Of a DNA stretch of 64,000 nucleotides, positions 21,985 through 33,092 are shown piece by piece. The stretch is from Crossaster papposus. Taxonomy: Eukaryota; Echinodermata; Asteroidea; Velatida; Solasteridae. Location: assembly GCA_037893245.1 (NCBI GenBank), contig JBAIAA010000103.1, positions 682,001 to 746,000 of the forward strand, given 5' to 3'. Numbering within the stretch: the stretch's first letter is position 1; each line of letters starts with the position of its first letter. The notes beneath the pieces are model-generated. The model was not told the DNA's origin. It did no database searches and saw only the letters and a list, made by a program, of their open reading frames with translations. A program made the position numbers and the translations under genes.

Positions 21985-22271
21985 TTGTGTCGTTTTCGAT
22001 AACAAATCAAAACAAATTCTCAGAGACCAAAAACGCCCTAAAAAAGCGTTTCTACGGTCATCGATCGACTGTTAACACCAAGAAACTAGATACCCCAGTC
22101 GGTCACCACTTCAATCAGCCTAACCATTGCATTTCTGATATGATTCTACAGGGCATAGAATCACTTGGCCATCGAAAAGACTCAGTCCGTCTCAGCCGGG
22201 AGAAAGTTTGGATGAATCGTCTTCGGACTATTCAACCACATGGGCTCAACATCAAACTAGGAAATGATTAA
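21985..22271 (+). pseudogene. Penelope-like GIY-YIG endonuclease fragment
   Basis: The frame contains ETKNALKKRFYGHRSTVN, TPVGHHFNQPNH and SVRLSREKVWMNRLRTIQP. These words match the second half of the GIY-YIG nuclease domain that ends many Penelope-like retroelement proteins, and some related orphan proteins. The initial GIY...YVG part and the whole reverse transcriptase are missing, so this is a 5'-truncated remnant followed by about 100 bp of possible 3' tail. Confidence 0.8.
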
Positions 22272-22375
22272 CTTCTATTTTTGTTTGCTCCCATTTGTCA
22301 TCTGTTTAAGATTTAATCCTTGTCAGCAGTTTGTTCTTATTTGTTCTCACCCCTCTGGTTTCCCCTTGTTTAATG

Positions 22376-22675
22376 GCAAAAAACATTGTAGCATTTAAAG
22401 CTGCAATGGTAATTTAAACCAGGGGTACTTACTGTCAATTTCGTTGGCGGTTGATGTAGCTACCAAGAGGCAAGAGACGGCCAGTTGCAGCCCCGAAAAA
22501 CGCATTTTGACTGCTGACTTAAGCGTCGGTTATTGGCAAAGTGACACACTTTAATGATCATACGATTCACTCGGCTTGACTATTGTGTCTCGTGCCCGGG
22601 TTTTTTGGACCCTGTAGGCTGTACCGTAAATACCGAACCTGTGTCTATTGTAATCGAAAACCAGTTGCACAATCT
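22376..22675. repeat. Dispersed repeat R-prime, the near-empty paralogue of R
   Basis: About 300 bp collinear with the outer parts of the 16.4-20.7 kb locus. It has a single TTAA where copy 1 of the MITE sits in R. Where FB-1 sits in R it carries about 20 unrelated bases instead (CGTCGGTTATTGGCAAAGTG). Useful as an empty-site control. Confidence 0.85.
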
Positions 22676-22752
22676 GTGACCGAATCTCTGAGAGTGTAAG
22701 CAAATTATGACCATGGAGGCCTCTTTATAATATTTGCCACTTTGTTATTTAA

Positions 22753-23110
22753 AGGTAGAATACACCATTTGCAGATATCGAAAATATTTACTACCGAATT
22801 GTTAAGAAATATCTTACTTAATTGAAAGTAAATAATGATTCTAGGCATCCAGCAAAATGATTGCAATAAATATCCTGTAATTATTCCGAAAAATGGAATT
22901 GTATAAAGAAAAATTTGCGATCGCCGGACGGCGATCGCGAAACAACAAAGATAACATAAGAAAAACTGCTTGACGCCTGTTGAAAACAAACGCTATTTTT
23001 CGTGCTTTTCTCGGCATCCACAATTGTAAAACTTCGGAAAGGTCAGTTAAATGATAAAATGCAACCTCCCAAATGCAACCTCAAGCAATTACCAATGGTG
23101 TATCCTACCT
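22753..23110. mobile_element. TTAA-target MITE, copy 2 (358 bp)
   Basis: It begins AGGTAGAATACACCATT and ends AATGGTGTATCCTACCT with TTAA on both sides. It is inverted internally relative to copy 1. The core again has GCGATCGCCGGACGGCGATCGC. It is complete and well conserved. Confidence 0.93.
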
Positions 23111-23169
23111 TTAAATGACGTTTCAATCACGAGTTCTGTCATTTATTGCTTCTTTGACGTCGCGTGACT

Positions 23170-26100
23170 ATTTTTTTATTATTATTGCTGGTTTATTTCC
23201 ACTTGTTTGCAACCCAAAGGTTGAATTGTATAGTGGTTACATCAATAAAACCTTAAACATATTAAAACATTTAAAGATTTACAATAGTCATTTAAAATAT
23301 GTATCAAACACATCCATCATAAAATTACAATTAATTCAGGAAGTGGGAACGGATAAAACACTCAAGGATCCAACCTCTACAAAACAAACGGACAACTGAA
23401 AAAACCCAAAATGTATCTACTAAATTAAAACCCCTTCTAATAACACAAACATGTGTATGGTATGTCTTATATGATTTAGAAAAAGAACAACAATTCAAAA
23501 TTATTATTGCTAAAAATGAATATATTAAAAATGCGTGACAACATTGAGCCATCTCCCTCTGCGATACATGTACAGAAAACCAGTTAGTTGTTGGGGGGAA
23601 AAGCACTCAATCTTTCAGTAAATTATTTAGCAGTCCGGTCAGGTACGGAATAGGACTATTTTGAAATCTGTTAGTAGAACCTTGATACCTGTCAAATACT
23701 CGGGTTGATCGTAAAGCCATTGCATGACATCTGTTTGGTTTTGGGAACCAATCAGTGAATTTGTTCGATCTGTAAGTTTTCAAAATAAAATTAGAACATA
23801 GCTTTTTCCTTCGCTCATTCAACGTTTCCAAATTTAAAAATCGCAAGGCATGTTCATAATTACGATAATTACTACCGAGCAGGATGCGACAAATTCGTTT
23901 TTGAATTAATTCCAAGTGGTTAGACTGTGCTAATGTCAATGACGAATGCCAAACAGGGGTAGCATATTCCGTTACTGGTCGAATATAACCCTTATACACA
24001 ATAACCAACTCATTCATAGTTAATCCAGCTCTCTTGAGTTTACGAAGCATGAACAATTTTCGATTAGCCTTATTTATGATGTCAGTAATGTGACCGTCCC
24101 ATTTTAGGTTGCTCTGAAGGGTGACCCCTAAAAATTTAACTCTGGGAACACTGGGTAATTGTGTATCAGAAATAGAGTATGAGGTTTCCGGGATGTTCTT
24201 TCTGCCAAAATAAACCTGTAAACTTTGACATTTAGCAGGGTTCAAGGAAAACCCATTATTCTTCGACCAATCATACAAATTATTAAGGTCAAGTTGAATT
24301 TTACTCTCCTTGTTAAATGATCGAGTTTCTCCCCAGTTCACGTCATCAACATATTTCCAACATCTATTATAACTCGTGCCAAGAGCACTGTTTATGCAGG
24401 CTAGAAATATTACTGGACCAAGTTTGGTGCCTTGAGGAACCCGGCAGATAGGGTTTGCCAGTCAGATAATGAGTGCTTATATCGGACCCTTTGCTGTCGC
24501 TCTGTAAGAAAACTTGCAACCCACTTAATAACTGAAGGAGAAACCCCAAACTCAAGGAGTCTGTTTACGGCAATCTTGTGATCAATGGTGTCAAATGCCT
24601 TGCTAAAATCGGTAAGTATTAGGGTACTGACATTGTTAGGTTTATTTGCACCAGATATAAGGTGTTGATATATATCAACAATGCAGTGGGTAGTAGAAAT
24701 ACCTTTGCGATTTCCAAATTGTCTAGTATCCATTTTATAATTAATAGAATTCATTATCCATTTACATATAAAGCTTTCAGCGACTTTAGCTAACAGGGGA
24801 GTGAGAGAGATTGGCCTAAGTTTCTGCAAAGTGGGTGGTTTCACTTTGGGAACAGGCACCACATTAGCTTGCTTCCATTGAAATGGAACAACACCTTGAC
24901 TGAACGATGAGTTAAGAATATTAGTTACAGGCGTGCTAAATTCATATGCAAATTCTTTGAGAATCTTTGCAGGCAAATTATCTGGTCCCCCAGCTTTACT
25001 CGCTGAAATCTTCCTAAGTTCTTTATAAGTTTCCCATGGTTGGATTTCTGGAGGAATTGATGGAGCAGGCAGGTAAGCTGGAAAATCATGCAAACTGATT
25101 GGAACTTGAGTTTGAGAGAAACCGGCAAGGTAATTATTAATCTCATTAGCAATCAATTTACTATTGCTGGGATCAATACCCTTAACATGAATGGTTAAAG
25201 CGCCATTCTTTAGGTTTGCCAAATTACGGATTTGTCGGTGCCACCTTCCTGGGTCAGTTTTTTGCAACTTACGTACCCTTCCAGCATAGTAGGACTGTTT
25301 AGCAGATATTATTTGACGAGTGACTTGATTTCGGAGAGGGCAATATTTGGCTCTGCCACCGTTAATGAATGCTTTTTGTCTGCAGGATATTATTTTTCTA
25401 ATCCTATCATTAAACCACGGTTTATCACTACAGTGGTGTCTGGCAATTCTAGTAGGAAAATACAAATCAATGGATTGGCTCACTATCTCATAAAAAACAT
25501 CAGCCTTGGGCTGACACGAACTAAGACTAGTTACTTCATGCCAGGTTTGGTTTTGTATCCAGTTTGCAAAAGATCGCACACTCGAGTCTTTCATTGGCCG
25601 GACAGTTGTTTTAGTGAAATTATTTGGTTTAGAGGAGCAATCAGGTACCCAAAGTATACAGTTATGATCACTCTTCCCCACAGGTGGCAAAATCAAGGGA
25701 TTATTATATTGATTAGCAAAATTTGTAATAATTAAGTCCAATACAGCATTGTCTCTAGTTGGTTCAGATACTATTTGTTTCAGATTATTGCCATTGCAAA
25801 TAGGGGCAGTATCAAATTGATTAAAATCACCAAGGATGACTAGACCAATATTTGGCCTACGAGTCAATAGCTGGTCCATTGTAGTGATGATGTGCTGATG
25901 CAATAGGTCAATGTGAGGAGAGTCCGGAGCAATATAAACTGCAAAAATGGCGATCGCAGGGACACTCCTCGGTAGTTTTGTGTGATGTACAAACAGCCAT
26001 TCACCCTCGATTTCTGGTGGGACGGTGATGCCTTGGATGGGTGAAGCTATGTAGCTGTCCTGAACATAAACAAGTACTCCTCCTCCAATTCTGATAGGTC

Positions 26101-26190
26101 TGCAGGTACTGAAGGCGCTATACCCATCTAGCGCATATTGTTCAGGGGCAGTGCTTGTTGAAACCCAAGATTCAGTTATCACTGAAAAGT
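23170..26190 (-). mobile_element. LINE-B, APE-type non-LTR retrotransposon, 5'-truncated
   Basis: The minus-strand coding frames carry an APE-like endonuclease followed by reverse transcriptase. A tail reading AATAATAATAAAAAAATA on the coding strand marks the 3' end near 23170. The 5' end is lost just inside the endonuclease, which begins at the ITESW word. One frameshift separates the two long frames. Confidence 0.88.
23607..26182 (-). pseudogene. LINE-B endonuclease/reverse transcriptase, one frameshift
   Basis: First frame (26182 to 24410): APE endonuclease with ITESW, GGGVLVYV, VILGDFNQFD and the SDHNCILW histidine; then RT words KASKAGGPDNLPAKIL, LRPISLTPLLAKVAE, QFGNRKGISTTHCIVDIY and motif A LILTDFSKAFDTIDHK. 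Near 24432 a single base is missing in the GVPQG codons. Second frame (to 23607): GTKLGP-equivalent, catalytic KYVDD, LSLNPAKCQSLQV-like, LPSVPRVKFLGVTL and the C-terminal region. All palm motifs are otherwise present, so this is a recently inactivated copy. Confidence 0.88.
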
Positions 26191-27334
26191 TTAGTTTAGA
26201 TCATGCTCGCGCCTCGCAGCCGAGTCAAGAAAACAGTGCACATGTAGATTGTGTTCACGTGCACTGCACTGACGTCCCAATGTGATCAGCCGTGCAGCTT
26301 GGTCCGAGAACGAAAGACTATTTCAGTTTAGATCACATGCAATCTAGGAAATGATCCACCCAAACCTGTTTTCATGTATAGATGTTGATATCCGGTTGGT
26401 GCAGTGTTTACTTTAGTTTCTCGCCTTCCACCGTTGCGGACCGGTTTCGATTTAAGTAAAGGTTCGCTTTGATTTACTCTGAAATCTGGAATCGCTTGTA
26501 TTATTTGTAATAATAACAGGACATTTTGGATTCTATATGCTTTGTGGTGCAATCACAGGCGATTCCTGGCCTCTTTCCTCTGATTTTTTTTATCAAAAGT
26601 TTATATAGAGATAAAATAGGGCATTATGAAGATTATAAATATATTATAAATATATTATATATATAAGTTTATATATGAATGTGGGTCACATCCAAAACTG
26701 GAACATGCGAGAATATATATAAATATATAGCAAAACTGTCGCCAAAAAGATAAGCTCTCGGACAATGTCCTAGCTTAGGTTGGACAAAGCATAGCTCCAT
26801 GGACAAACCAACCAACTAACATTCTTACACAAGGTCATTAACAACATAAACATTCATCCATATATACTGCAATAAAAGGGTAATTGGCAATGATGGAGGG
26901 GACATTACTTCCAATTCAATGACCACATGTCCACCAGGCGCGGGATTATTTATCGAACCTCGATGCCAGGTAGTCCGAGTATCATACGTTGGTTAACGGA
27001 GCCACCTCTGATACCAACGAGCGGCTAGATGCGCGCCAGTCGGGTTCAGGTTGTCTTCTGCGGATAACACCAATGTCCGGCCTCGCTCTCCCGCTGCGAG
27101 TATAGAGACCCTGGGAGGGCTTTATGTGCATGGAGAAATTGAACGGGTGCGGGCCGCAAACTGGGGTTCCATTGATTGATAACCCTTTTTGTCACTATTA
27201 TATTAGGCCAAAAATAAGACACAGCAGATCTTCCGATCCGATCCTCTTCCCTTCCTTTTCTCTCACCTCCCCCTCTTTTCCCCCACCCCCGTTTTTGTTG
27301 TTGTTATACTCATTTTACCCGGGGGGCACGTGCC
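26191..27334. other. No gene recognised; AT-rich and mixed sequence
   Basis: It contains a repeated word AGTTTAGATCA at about 26190 and 26325, and TATAAATATATT-type runs near 26640. No domain or RNA gene is recognised. Confidence 0.35.
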
Positions 27335-27455
27335 CCAAAGTCGTGAATATTGACGTTACTACTGACATCAAATTTTAAGACTTTCCCCCAAAGTCGTAAA
27401 TATTGACGTCAATTTTCGCGACAAATTTCACGACTTGCCCCTATTGACGCGAATA
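27335..27455. mobile_element. Fragment of the TGACGTCA foldback family
   Basis: It has the modules AAAGTCGTGAATATTGACG and CGTAAATATTGACGTCAAT, and ends in CACGACTTGCCCC. About 120 bp; no terminal repeat present. Confidence 0.75.
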
Positions 27456-27804
27456 AATAAAATAATCGGGCATTGATTGCAGGATGGCTGAACAGACTAT
27501 CGGGACTATAATTAATACATTGCAAAATGTAAAGTGATGAAACTAATTTAATATATACATAGGATAGTGATGGCTTCTGATTAGTCAAGACTCGATCACG
27601 TGGAGGGCATTATTTTGTAGTAATTGCCCGGCTTTCAAGAAGAAGCGCATGAATGTCCCCTGAACCAGCATTATTCAAGCATCATGATTGGCCGAATTAA
27701 ACAGTCGTACGGAAACTTGTAACAAGGACTCGTCAAATCTTGAAACCGCGCGCTATTAATACGGGTAGAACGTTTGTATCTATACACGCGGCATTTTTTT
27801 TAAA

Positions 27805-28059
27805 CTGGGCCCAATTTCTTGGCTCTGCTTACCGTTAGCGAAAAATCCCTGCTTAATATAGCAGAAAATTCGGTGCTTACGATAAAAGTATTTCACGCGT
27901 TAGCGAGGAATTTTGGTCTCTGAGCATGCGTACATCCCGTAACTAAGGATTCTGTGCTTACATGGTAAGCACATTATTGTTCTGCTAACGCGGTTAGCGG
28001 AAAATGGTGACCGTAAGCGCGGAATTCTGTGGTTAGCAGAGCCAAGAAATTGGGCCCAG
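27805..28059. mobile_element. MITE with perfect 25-bp terminal inverted repeats
   Basis: The ends CTGGGCCCAATTTCTTGG... and ...CCAAGAAATTGGGCCCAG are perfect inverted repeats of 25 bp. Internal sequence repeats GCTTAC and GTTAGCG words. GGGCCCAATTTC-type ends are common in small DNA elements of marine invertebrates; no clear target duplication is seen. Confidence 0.85.
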
Positions 28060-28427
28060 CACGTGTCGTCTGTTAACGCTAGCGCGTTGCTATGCACGGT
28101 GGGCATTAGTCAGCTAGTCTGGTCTCAAAGTATGGGTAATAATAACAACACATTTTAAAGAGACAGGGTACGATGCATAAGCAAAAATATGGCCCCTGAA
28201 CATAAAAACAAAACGCTAGAAATATCGCCGAAAGAAAAGTCACGAAATTTGGAGCATGTTCACGATTTTTCTCGTTAAAAAGGTATTCCTTAATTAGGGA
28301 ATAACAGTGCGAGGACCCGGTCTTCATTGCGTGATAATGACCGGTTGGGGATGACCATTTGTTATTTTGTAGAATAACTCCTTTCAAACATGACATTTCG
28401 AGTGCGTGGTATTTAGCAAGAATGTTG

Positions 28428-28575
28428 AATTTCTATTCGTTTTCGCACGGCAGGTGCGAATTCATTTGCATAAAATGCTGTTACGCAACAACGCATTGTA
28501 TATAATGGCCATGCTTGCCTCGCCTGAGCTCACTCTCGGTCAGAACAGTATACCATACCGTACGCCACTGAAATT
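28428..28575 (+). repeat. DIRS-A left terminal region
   Basis: Nearly identical to 54693-54840. It starts AATTTCTATTCGTTTTCGCA and includes a TATA-like TGTATATAATGG, then a conserved segment up to CCACTGAAATTC. Identity stops at the same base in both copies, so this is the element terminus, likely with promoter activity, placed 30 bp before the gag-like ATG. Confidence 0.8.
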
Positions 28576-28604
28576 CTTTCTCTTACGTTGCTATACGTTT
28601 TACG

Positions 28605-29250
28605 ATGTCAACCGACCAGAACCAGGAGATCTTGCAGGCCATCCAAGCCTTAACTAACTCCCTGGACTCCCGCGTGGAAAGCGCATGTAAAAAGCAGCGT
28701 CTGTCGTCGAATATACCCACCTTCAAGAAAGAAGGGAACAAGCAGCAATTTGAACATTGCGAAAAAGTGTTGTCTTTCGTCGAGGCCGCTCTGCAGGGCA
28801 TCGAGTCACTTGACATTGACTGCGCAAAGACAAACCTCGACAACGCCGTCACAACCATCCAGGAGCGGCAGAAACTGATTCGTCTGGCTGACAGGTCGGA
28901 GCTCGGCTGGAGCGTCGTCAAGGAATATGTGGCCGACGTACTGGCTTTAGACTCTGGCGACGAAAAACGTATCGAGAAGGCCGAAAAGGCAGCCGCATCC
29001 AAGAAACCGGCCCTTAAGAAGCGTGCTACCACTGATTCGCCCCCATCACGCCGTCCTTTAAGGCTCCATCTACTGCTGTTTCTGCTCCTCAGCGCCAGCC
29101 GTTTTTCGTCCTTACCGAGCCGCTTTCGACAACCGCATCTGTTTCCAATGCGGCATCCACGGCCATATTCGTTCAGCCTGCCCCTCCCTCCGAGCTCTCC
29201 AGCGTCAGCACGGCCAGCAGGGAACCAGACCAGCCGATGCCAACTAGAGA
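28605..29250 (+). pseudogene. DIRS-A gag-like protein with zinc knuckle in a shifted frame
   Basis: The frame begins MSTDQNQEILQAIQALTN and continues as an alpha-helical, charged domain of about 145 residues, then shifts frame twice (near 29041 and 29100). In the final frame a CCHC zinc knuckle is clear: CFQCGIHGHIRSAC (C-x2-C-x4-H-x4-C). The order, helical domain then knuckle then RT, fits the ORF1 of DIRS/Ngaro-type retrotransposons. Frameshifts make it a pseudogene. Confidence 0.75.
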
Positions 29251-31224
29251 GTGGGACCACCGCCAAGGCAACATCAATCCCCCCGAAGGAGTAAAAGGTA
29301 GACTAAAAACCCATTTGCCTTATTGGAAAAATGTTTTGAGAGCCAGCGAATTTGTAGTCGATGTTATCGATTCGGGATACAAATTCCTTTTGTCATAACC
29401 CCACCTCCATTTTTCGCCAAGAATAATAGGTCCAGTTTGTATCACCCCGATTATGTCGCATCAGCCATTTCAGAGCTCTTGCGAAAGCAATGCATTACTG
29501 AAGTGGACACGCCACCTTACTGTTGCAACCCCTTAACCGTCGCCACAGGTAAAAAGCTTAGATTGGTGCTCGGTATGCGGCATCCCAATCAATACATATT
29601 AAAGTCCAAATTCAAGTACGAAGATCTCAAGCACATATCTCAAGTCCTCGACCATAACTAGTATTATTTTAGTTTTGACTTGGAATCCGGCTACCCCCAC
29701 GTAGATATCTTTCCTCCCCACCAGAAATATATTGGTTTTTCTTGGCAATTTGACAATACCACAAAATACTTCGTGTTCCGCGTTTTACCATTTGGCCTTT
29801 CCAGTGCATGTTATTTATTCACTAAGCTTATCAGGCCCCTAGTTTATCACTGGCGCGCACAAGGCATTACTTAATTAGTCTATATCGACGACGGATTAAT
29901 CATTTCATCCTCTCTACATTCCGCATTGCGGAACTCCCTCATTGTGTATGAATCCATTTCCCTCAGCGGGTTCGTAACTAACAAAGCAAAATGCTCATGG
30001 CGGCCTAGCACGACCATCAAGTTTCTCGGACTCGTCATCGACTCCCTTACCATGAAATTCACACTTCCATCCGCAAAAACCGACAAGCTCGTACAATTTA
30101 TAGATGACGTATTAGCTAAACATCGCCTTTCTGAACCCATTCAAGCTAGATCACTCGCTAGCGTCACGGGCAAACTTATCTCTATGACCCTTGCTTTAAG
30201 CCCAGTTACACGCCTCATGACGCGCGACATGTACCGATCTATTGAAACCAGGCATTCTTGGTCTGACCCCATCATTATTTCGAATCGGGTAGAATCGGAG
30301 TTAAACTTTTGGCGTTCCAATCTTGATACGTACAACGGGTTCTCAATCAATCACCAACACACCCCTTCTTGCTCTGTATACTCGGACGCAAGTGCTACAG
30401 GTTACGGTGGCTATGTCGTGGGATCCCCCTCGTTGAGTCCTCGCGGTTCATGGTCTAACTCCGAATGGTCGCGCAGTTCAACTTGGCGCGAACTATCAGC
30501 CGTCCATAAAGTACTTCTGGAACTTCGCGACGAAATTGCGCACGAAAAGGTTATATGGTATACCGACAACGCTGACGTTCCCCGTATTCTTTCCCATGGC
30601 AGTGCGAAGTCCGATTTACATGATCTGGCCTCGTCCATGTTTTCTTTGTGTCTTCAGTTCAATATTGTCATTTTACCCGAATGGGTCCCTCGTAATTTAA
30701 AGACCATTGCAGATAGCATCAGTAGAGTAAGTGATTACGACGATTGGTCAATCGACCAATCTACATTCGCCTCTATTGATAACCTTTGGGGCCCACATTC
30801 AATTGACCGCTTTGCTTCTTCTACTACTCGCAAAACACCGAGATTTAATTCCAGGTTTTGGTGCTGAAATTCGGCGGGAGTAGACGCTTTTTGTCACGAT
30901 TGGTCAGATGATAACAATTATTTGTGCCCTCCCGTTTCTCTTATTGTACATACTATGAGATATCTAGCGAAATGTCGTGGCGTCGGCACCCTCATTGTTC
31001 CAAAATGGACTTCCGCTTTCTTTTGGCCATTTATTTGTCCTGACGGCACCCACTGTCTTGCACAGCTCTATTCACGATTGGCGACTTTTGAGTATTTCAT
31101 TCACTCCACCCCTTATTACTCCTCGATCAATTTTCAGCAAATCGCCAGATTTCTGGTCCTTGGCCTTGCGAATCGATCACAATTGTTCCCCCATAGAGAC
31201 AAAAGAGGGCTTTTGTTGCTCTGA
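29251..31224 (+). pseudogene. DIRS-A reverse transcriptase-RNase H, multiply broken
   Basis: Successive frames give LPYWKNVLRASEF, PPPFFAKNNRSS, KLRLVLGMRHPNQYI, FDLESGYPHVDI (motif A), FRVLPFGLSSACYLFTKLI, VYIDDGLIIS (catalytic YIDD), then RNase H with SVYSDASATGYGGY, WRELSAVHKVLLEL, WYTDNADV and VPRNLKTIADSISR. DLW(G)PHSIDRFAS and SAGVDAF follow. Lesions: a one-base loss near 29383; stops at 29658 (TAG), 29872 (TAA) and 30865 (TGA); and a frameshift near 31040. No recombinase follows before LINE-C begins. Confidence 0.88.
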
Positions 31225-31524
31225 CCTCGGCTATTGCCGAACGTGCCTATGATACGGTGCATTTGGATGTACCAGACCTAATTGAGGGCGCTGTTCTGCA
31301 GCTGCCACTGTCTATTTTTCTCTGCCAGTGCTTGCTTATTTTATCCGTTTTATCTTTGCTGAGTTTTTGGCATCGTCTTTTTATTTATTGTTGACGTGTT
31401 TGGTAAGCTTTCTGTGCTTCTTTGTGATATATTTTGGTGTTTTATCCGATACGAATTGCTTGTTATTTTGATGTTTTTTTAATGTGTTTTTTTATCTCTG
31501 GTCGAGTTTACTATTGTGTAACGT

Positions 31525-32702
31525 GTGTTCACCATGGCTGGTGCCATTAGTGCCCGTGTTCGTCTGTTGGTGTTTTTACATCTGGTTTTTATCATACATA
31601 ATTCACAACGGGTTCAATTCTTTACTGATGCTGAGACTGTCAGAAATGAGTATTTTGTGTCTTCTGATCAGTACATGTGTCTGACTAATTTTGTTGTGCC
31701 AATCACGCCCTGTCACGGGGTAACATTACAGCTGTGCCGTACTGGATTTAATTTCTCAAAAGTTCCATTAGTCAAATGGTCCAAACATGGCCAAACTACT
31801 CTAGTTATTCCTGGTCACGACCCTCCACATGATATAACAATATTTATGGATATTTCTGTTAACCCAGGCCCTCGTATTGGATGCACTAGCAATGACGAGT
31901 TGCATTTTATGTATACAGAAAATTCGCCTTCCATGTCTATAAATACAACTAGAATGTATTCCCGTAGTCAGCTTTTTAACATCCGTAAGACTTGTTATCA
32001 CTCCACTCAGCCTGAATTGTTTTCGATTCTGAAAGCGAATGGAATTTTTCGGTTCAGGGGTAGCGGGTCATTGTAACTATAAGTGTAGAATTCCTGTTCA
32101 CATTGGTCACCGGCTTGATTATGTTCATAATAGGTTAGCTTTGGGTAACCGTATATACTCCTGTCCTTAAACACATTGTTGTAAATCCTGCCGATTCCTC
32201 TGATAATCTATTTAAACTCTGTTGCTTAAATACCAGATTTCTTATGCTATTATAAGGCTCATTTGTTTGCCCTTACAGAGACTTGGTTTACAGATATAGA
32301 TGTTGCCCACAAGGTTGAAGCAACTCCACCTGGTTTTAGATTGCTGGATCATCCCCGGAAAAACCGTGTGGGGAGAGGCACTGCTTTGTTGTTTCGTGAT
32401 CATTTGCATGTCAAGAAAATTGCTAGAGATGAATTAGATTCATTTGAGTTTTCAGAATTGTCTGTAGGAATTAATTCGTTTAAATTACGACTTGTAATCA
32501 TTTACAGGCCACCTTACTCAGTTAGCCATCCTTGTACAGTTAATCGGTTTATCACTGAATTTGCCGATTATTTAGAATCCATTATTTTATCTTCTGAACC
32601 AATTTTAATAACTGGAGATTTTAACATTCATGTTGACATATCTGACGATCCAAACACTAAACGTTTTTTAACACTTCTTGAATCCATGGGTCTCCGGCAA
32701 CA
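31525..32702 (+). pseudogene. LINE-C N-terminal region and start of endonuclease
   Basis: The first frame starts MFTMAGAISARVRLLVFLH, with a hydrophobic run that looks like a signal or anchor sequence. At residues 109-116 it has DISVNPGP, a 2A-like ribosome-skipping motif (consensus D-x-E-x-N-P-G-P, here Ser for Glu). Frameshifts and a small loss fall between 32040 and 32263. The endonuclease then reads LFALTETWFTDI, RGTALLFRDH, LRLVIIYRPPYS and ILITGDFNIHVD, and is cut at RQH by the Helitron. Confidence 0.85.
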
Positions 32703-32724
32703 TCTATATACTATAAAAGATGAA

Positions 32725-33092
32725 AAATGCGCCATCTTGTCCCTGGGCGCCGCCATCTTGGAACACAGGGCCGCGCCATCTTGGCGCGTGGTTGGCGCCA
32801 TGTTGGAGAGACGCGGCGCTTTTGGTCGGGTGAATCGTCGCCGTGCGTGTGTGTCGCCGGCGTCGGTGCGGCGGGGTATAAGATTTAAAAAAACAAACCT
32901 ATTCGTCCGTGGTGAGATTTAGAAGAAACGGACGTTACTGATAAACGTGTAGTCGCTTTTTGATTGCTGTTGATGTGTTGTTGATGTTGATGTACTTATG
33001 TTTTGCCTTATCTATACCTTTAATCTAAATGTTTTTCTATGTTATTGGTACTGTGGAAAATAAACTGAACTGAATAAACTGAACTGAACTGG
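32725..33092 (+). repeat. CGCCATCTTG cluster followed by a TGAAC-repeat tail
   Basis: Within the Helitron 5' part. CGCCATCTTG or a close variant occurs four times at about 32730, 32751, 32774 and 32796; this is the YY1 consensus. The block ends at about 33056-33092 with AATAAACTGAACTGAATAAACTG, a LINE/SINE-like 3' tail. It may be a small retroposon inserted in, or carried by, the Helitron. Confidence 0.6.

Noticed and set aside
23115..23399. Open frame after MITE copy 2
   Set aside because: It falls in the 3' UTR and tail side of LINE-B and has no domain.
28583..29266. 227-codon minus-strand frame opposite the DIRS-A gag-like region
   Set aside because: Antisense shadow of a GC-rich coding sequence; the sense frame has the start, helical domain and zinc knuckle.
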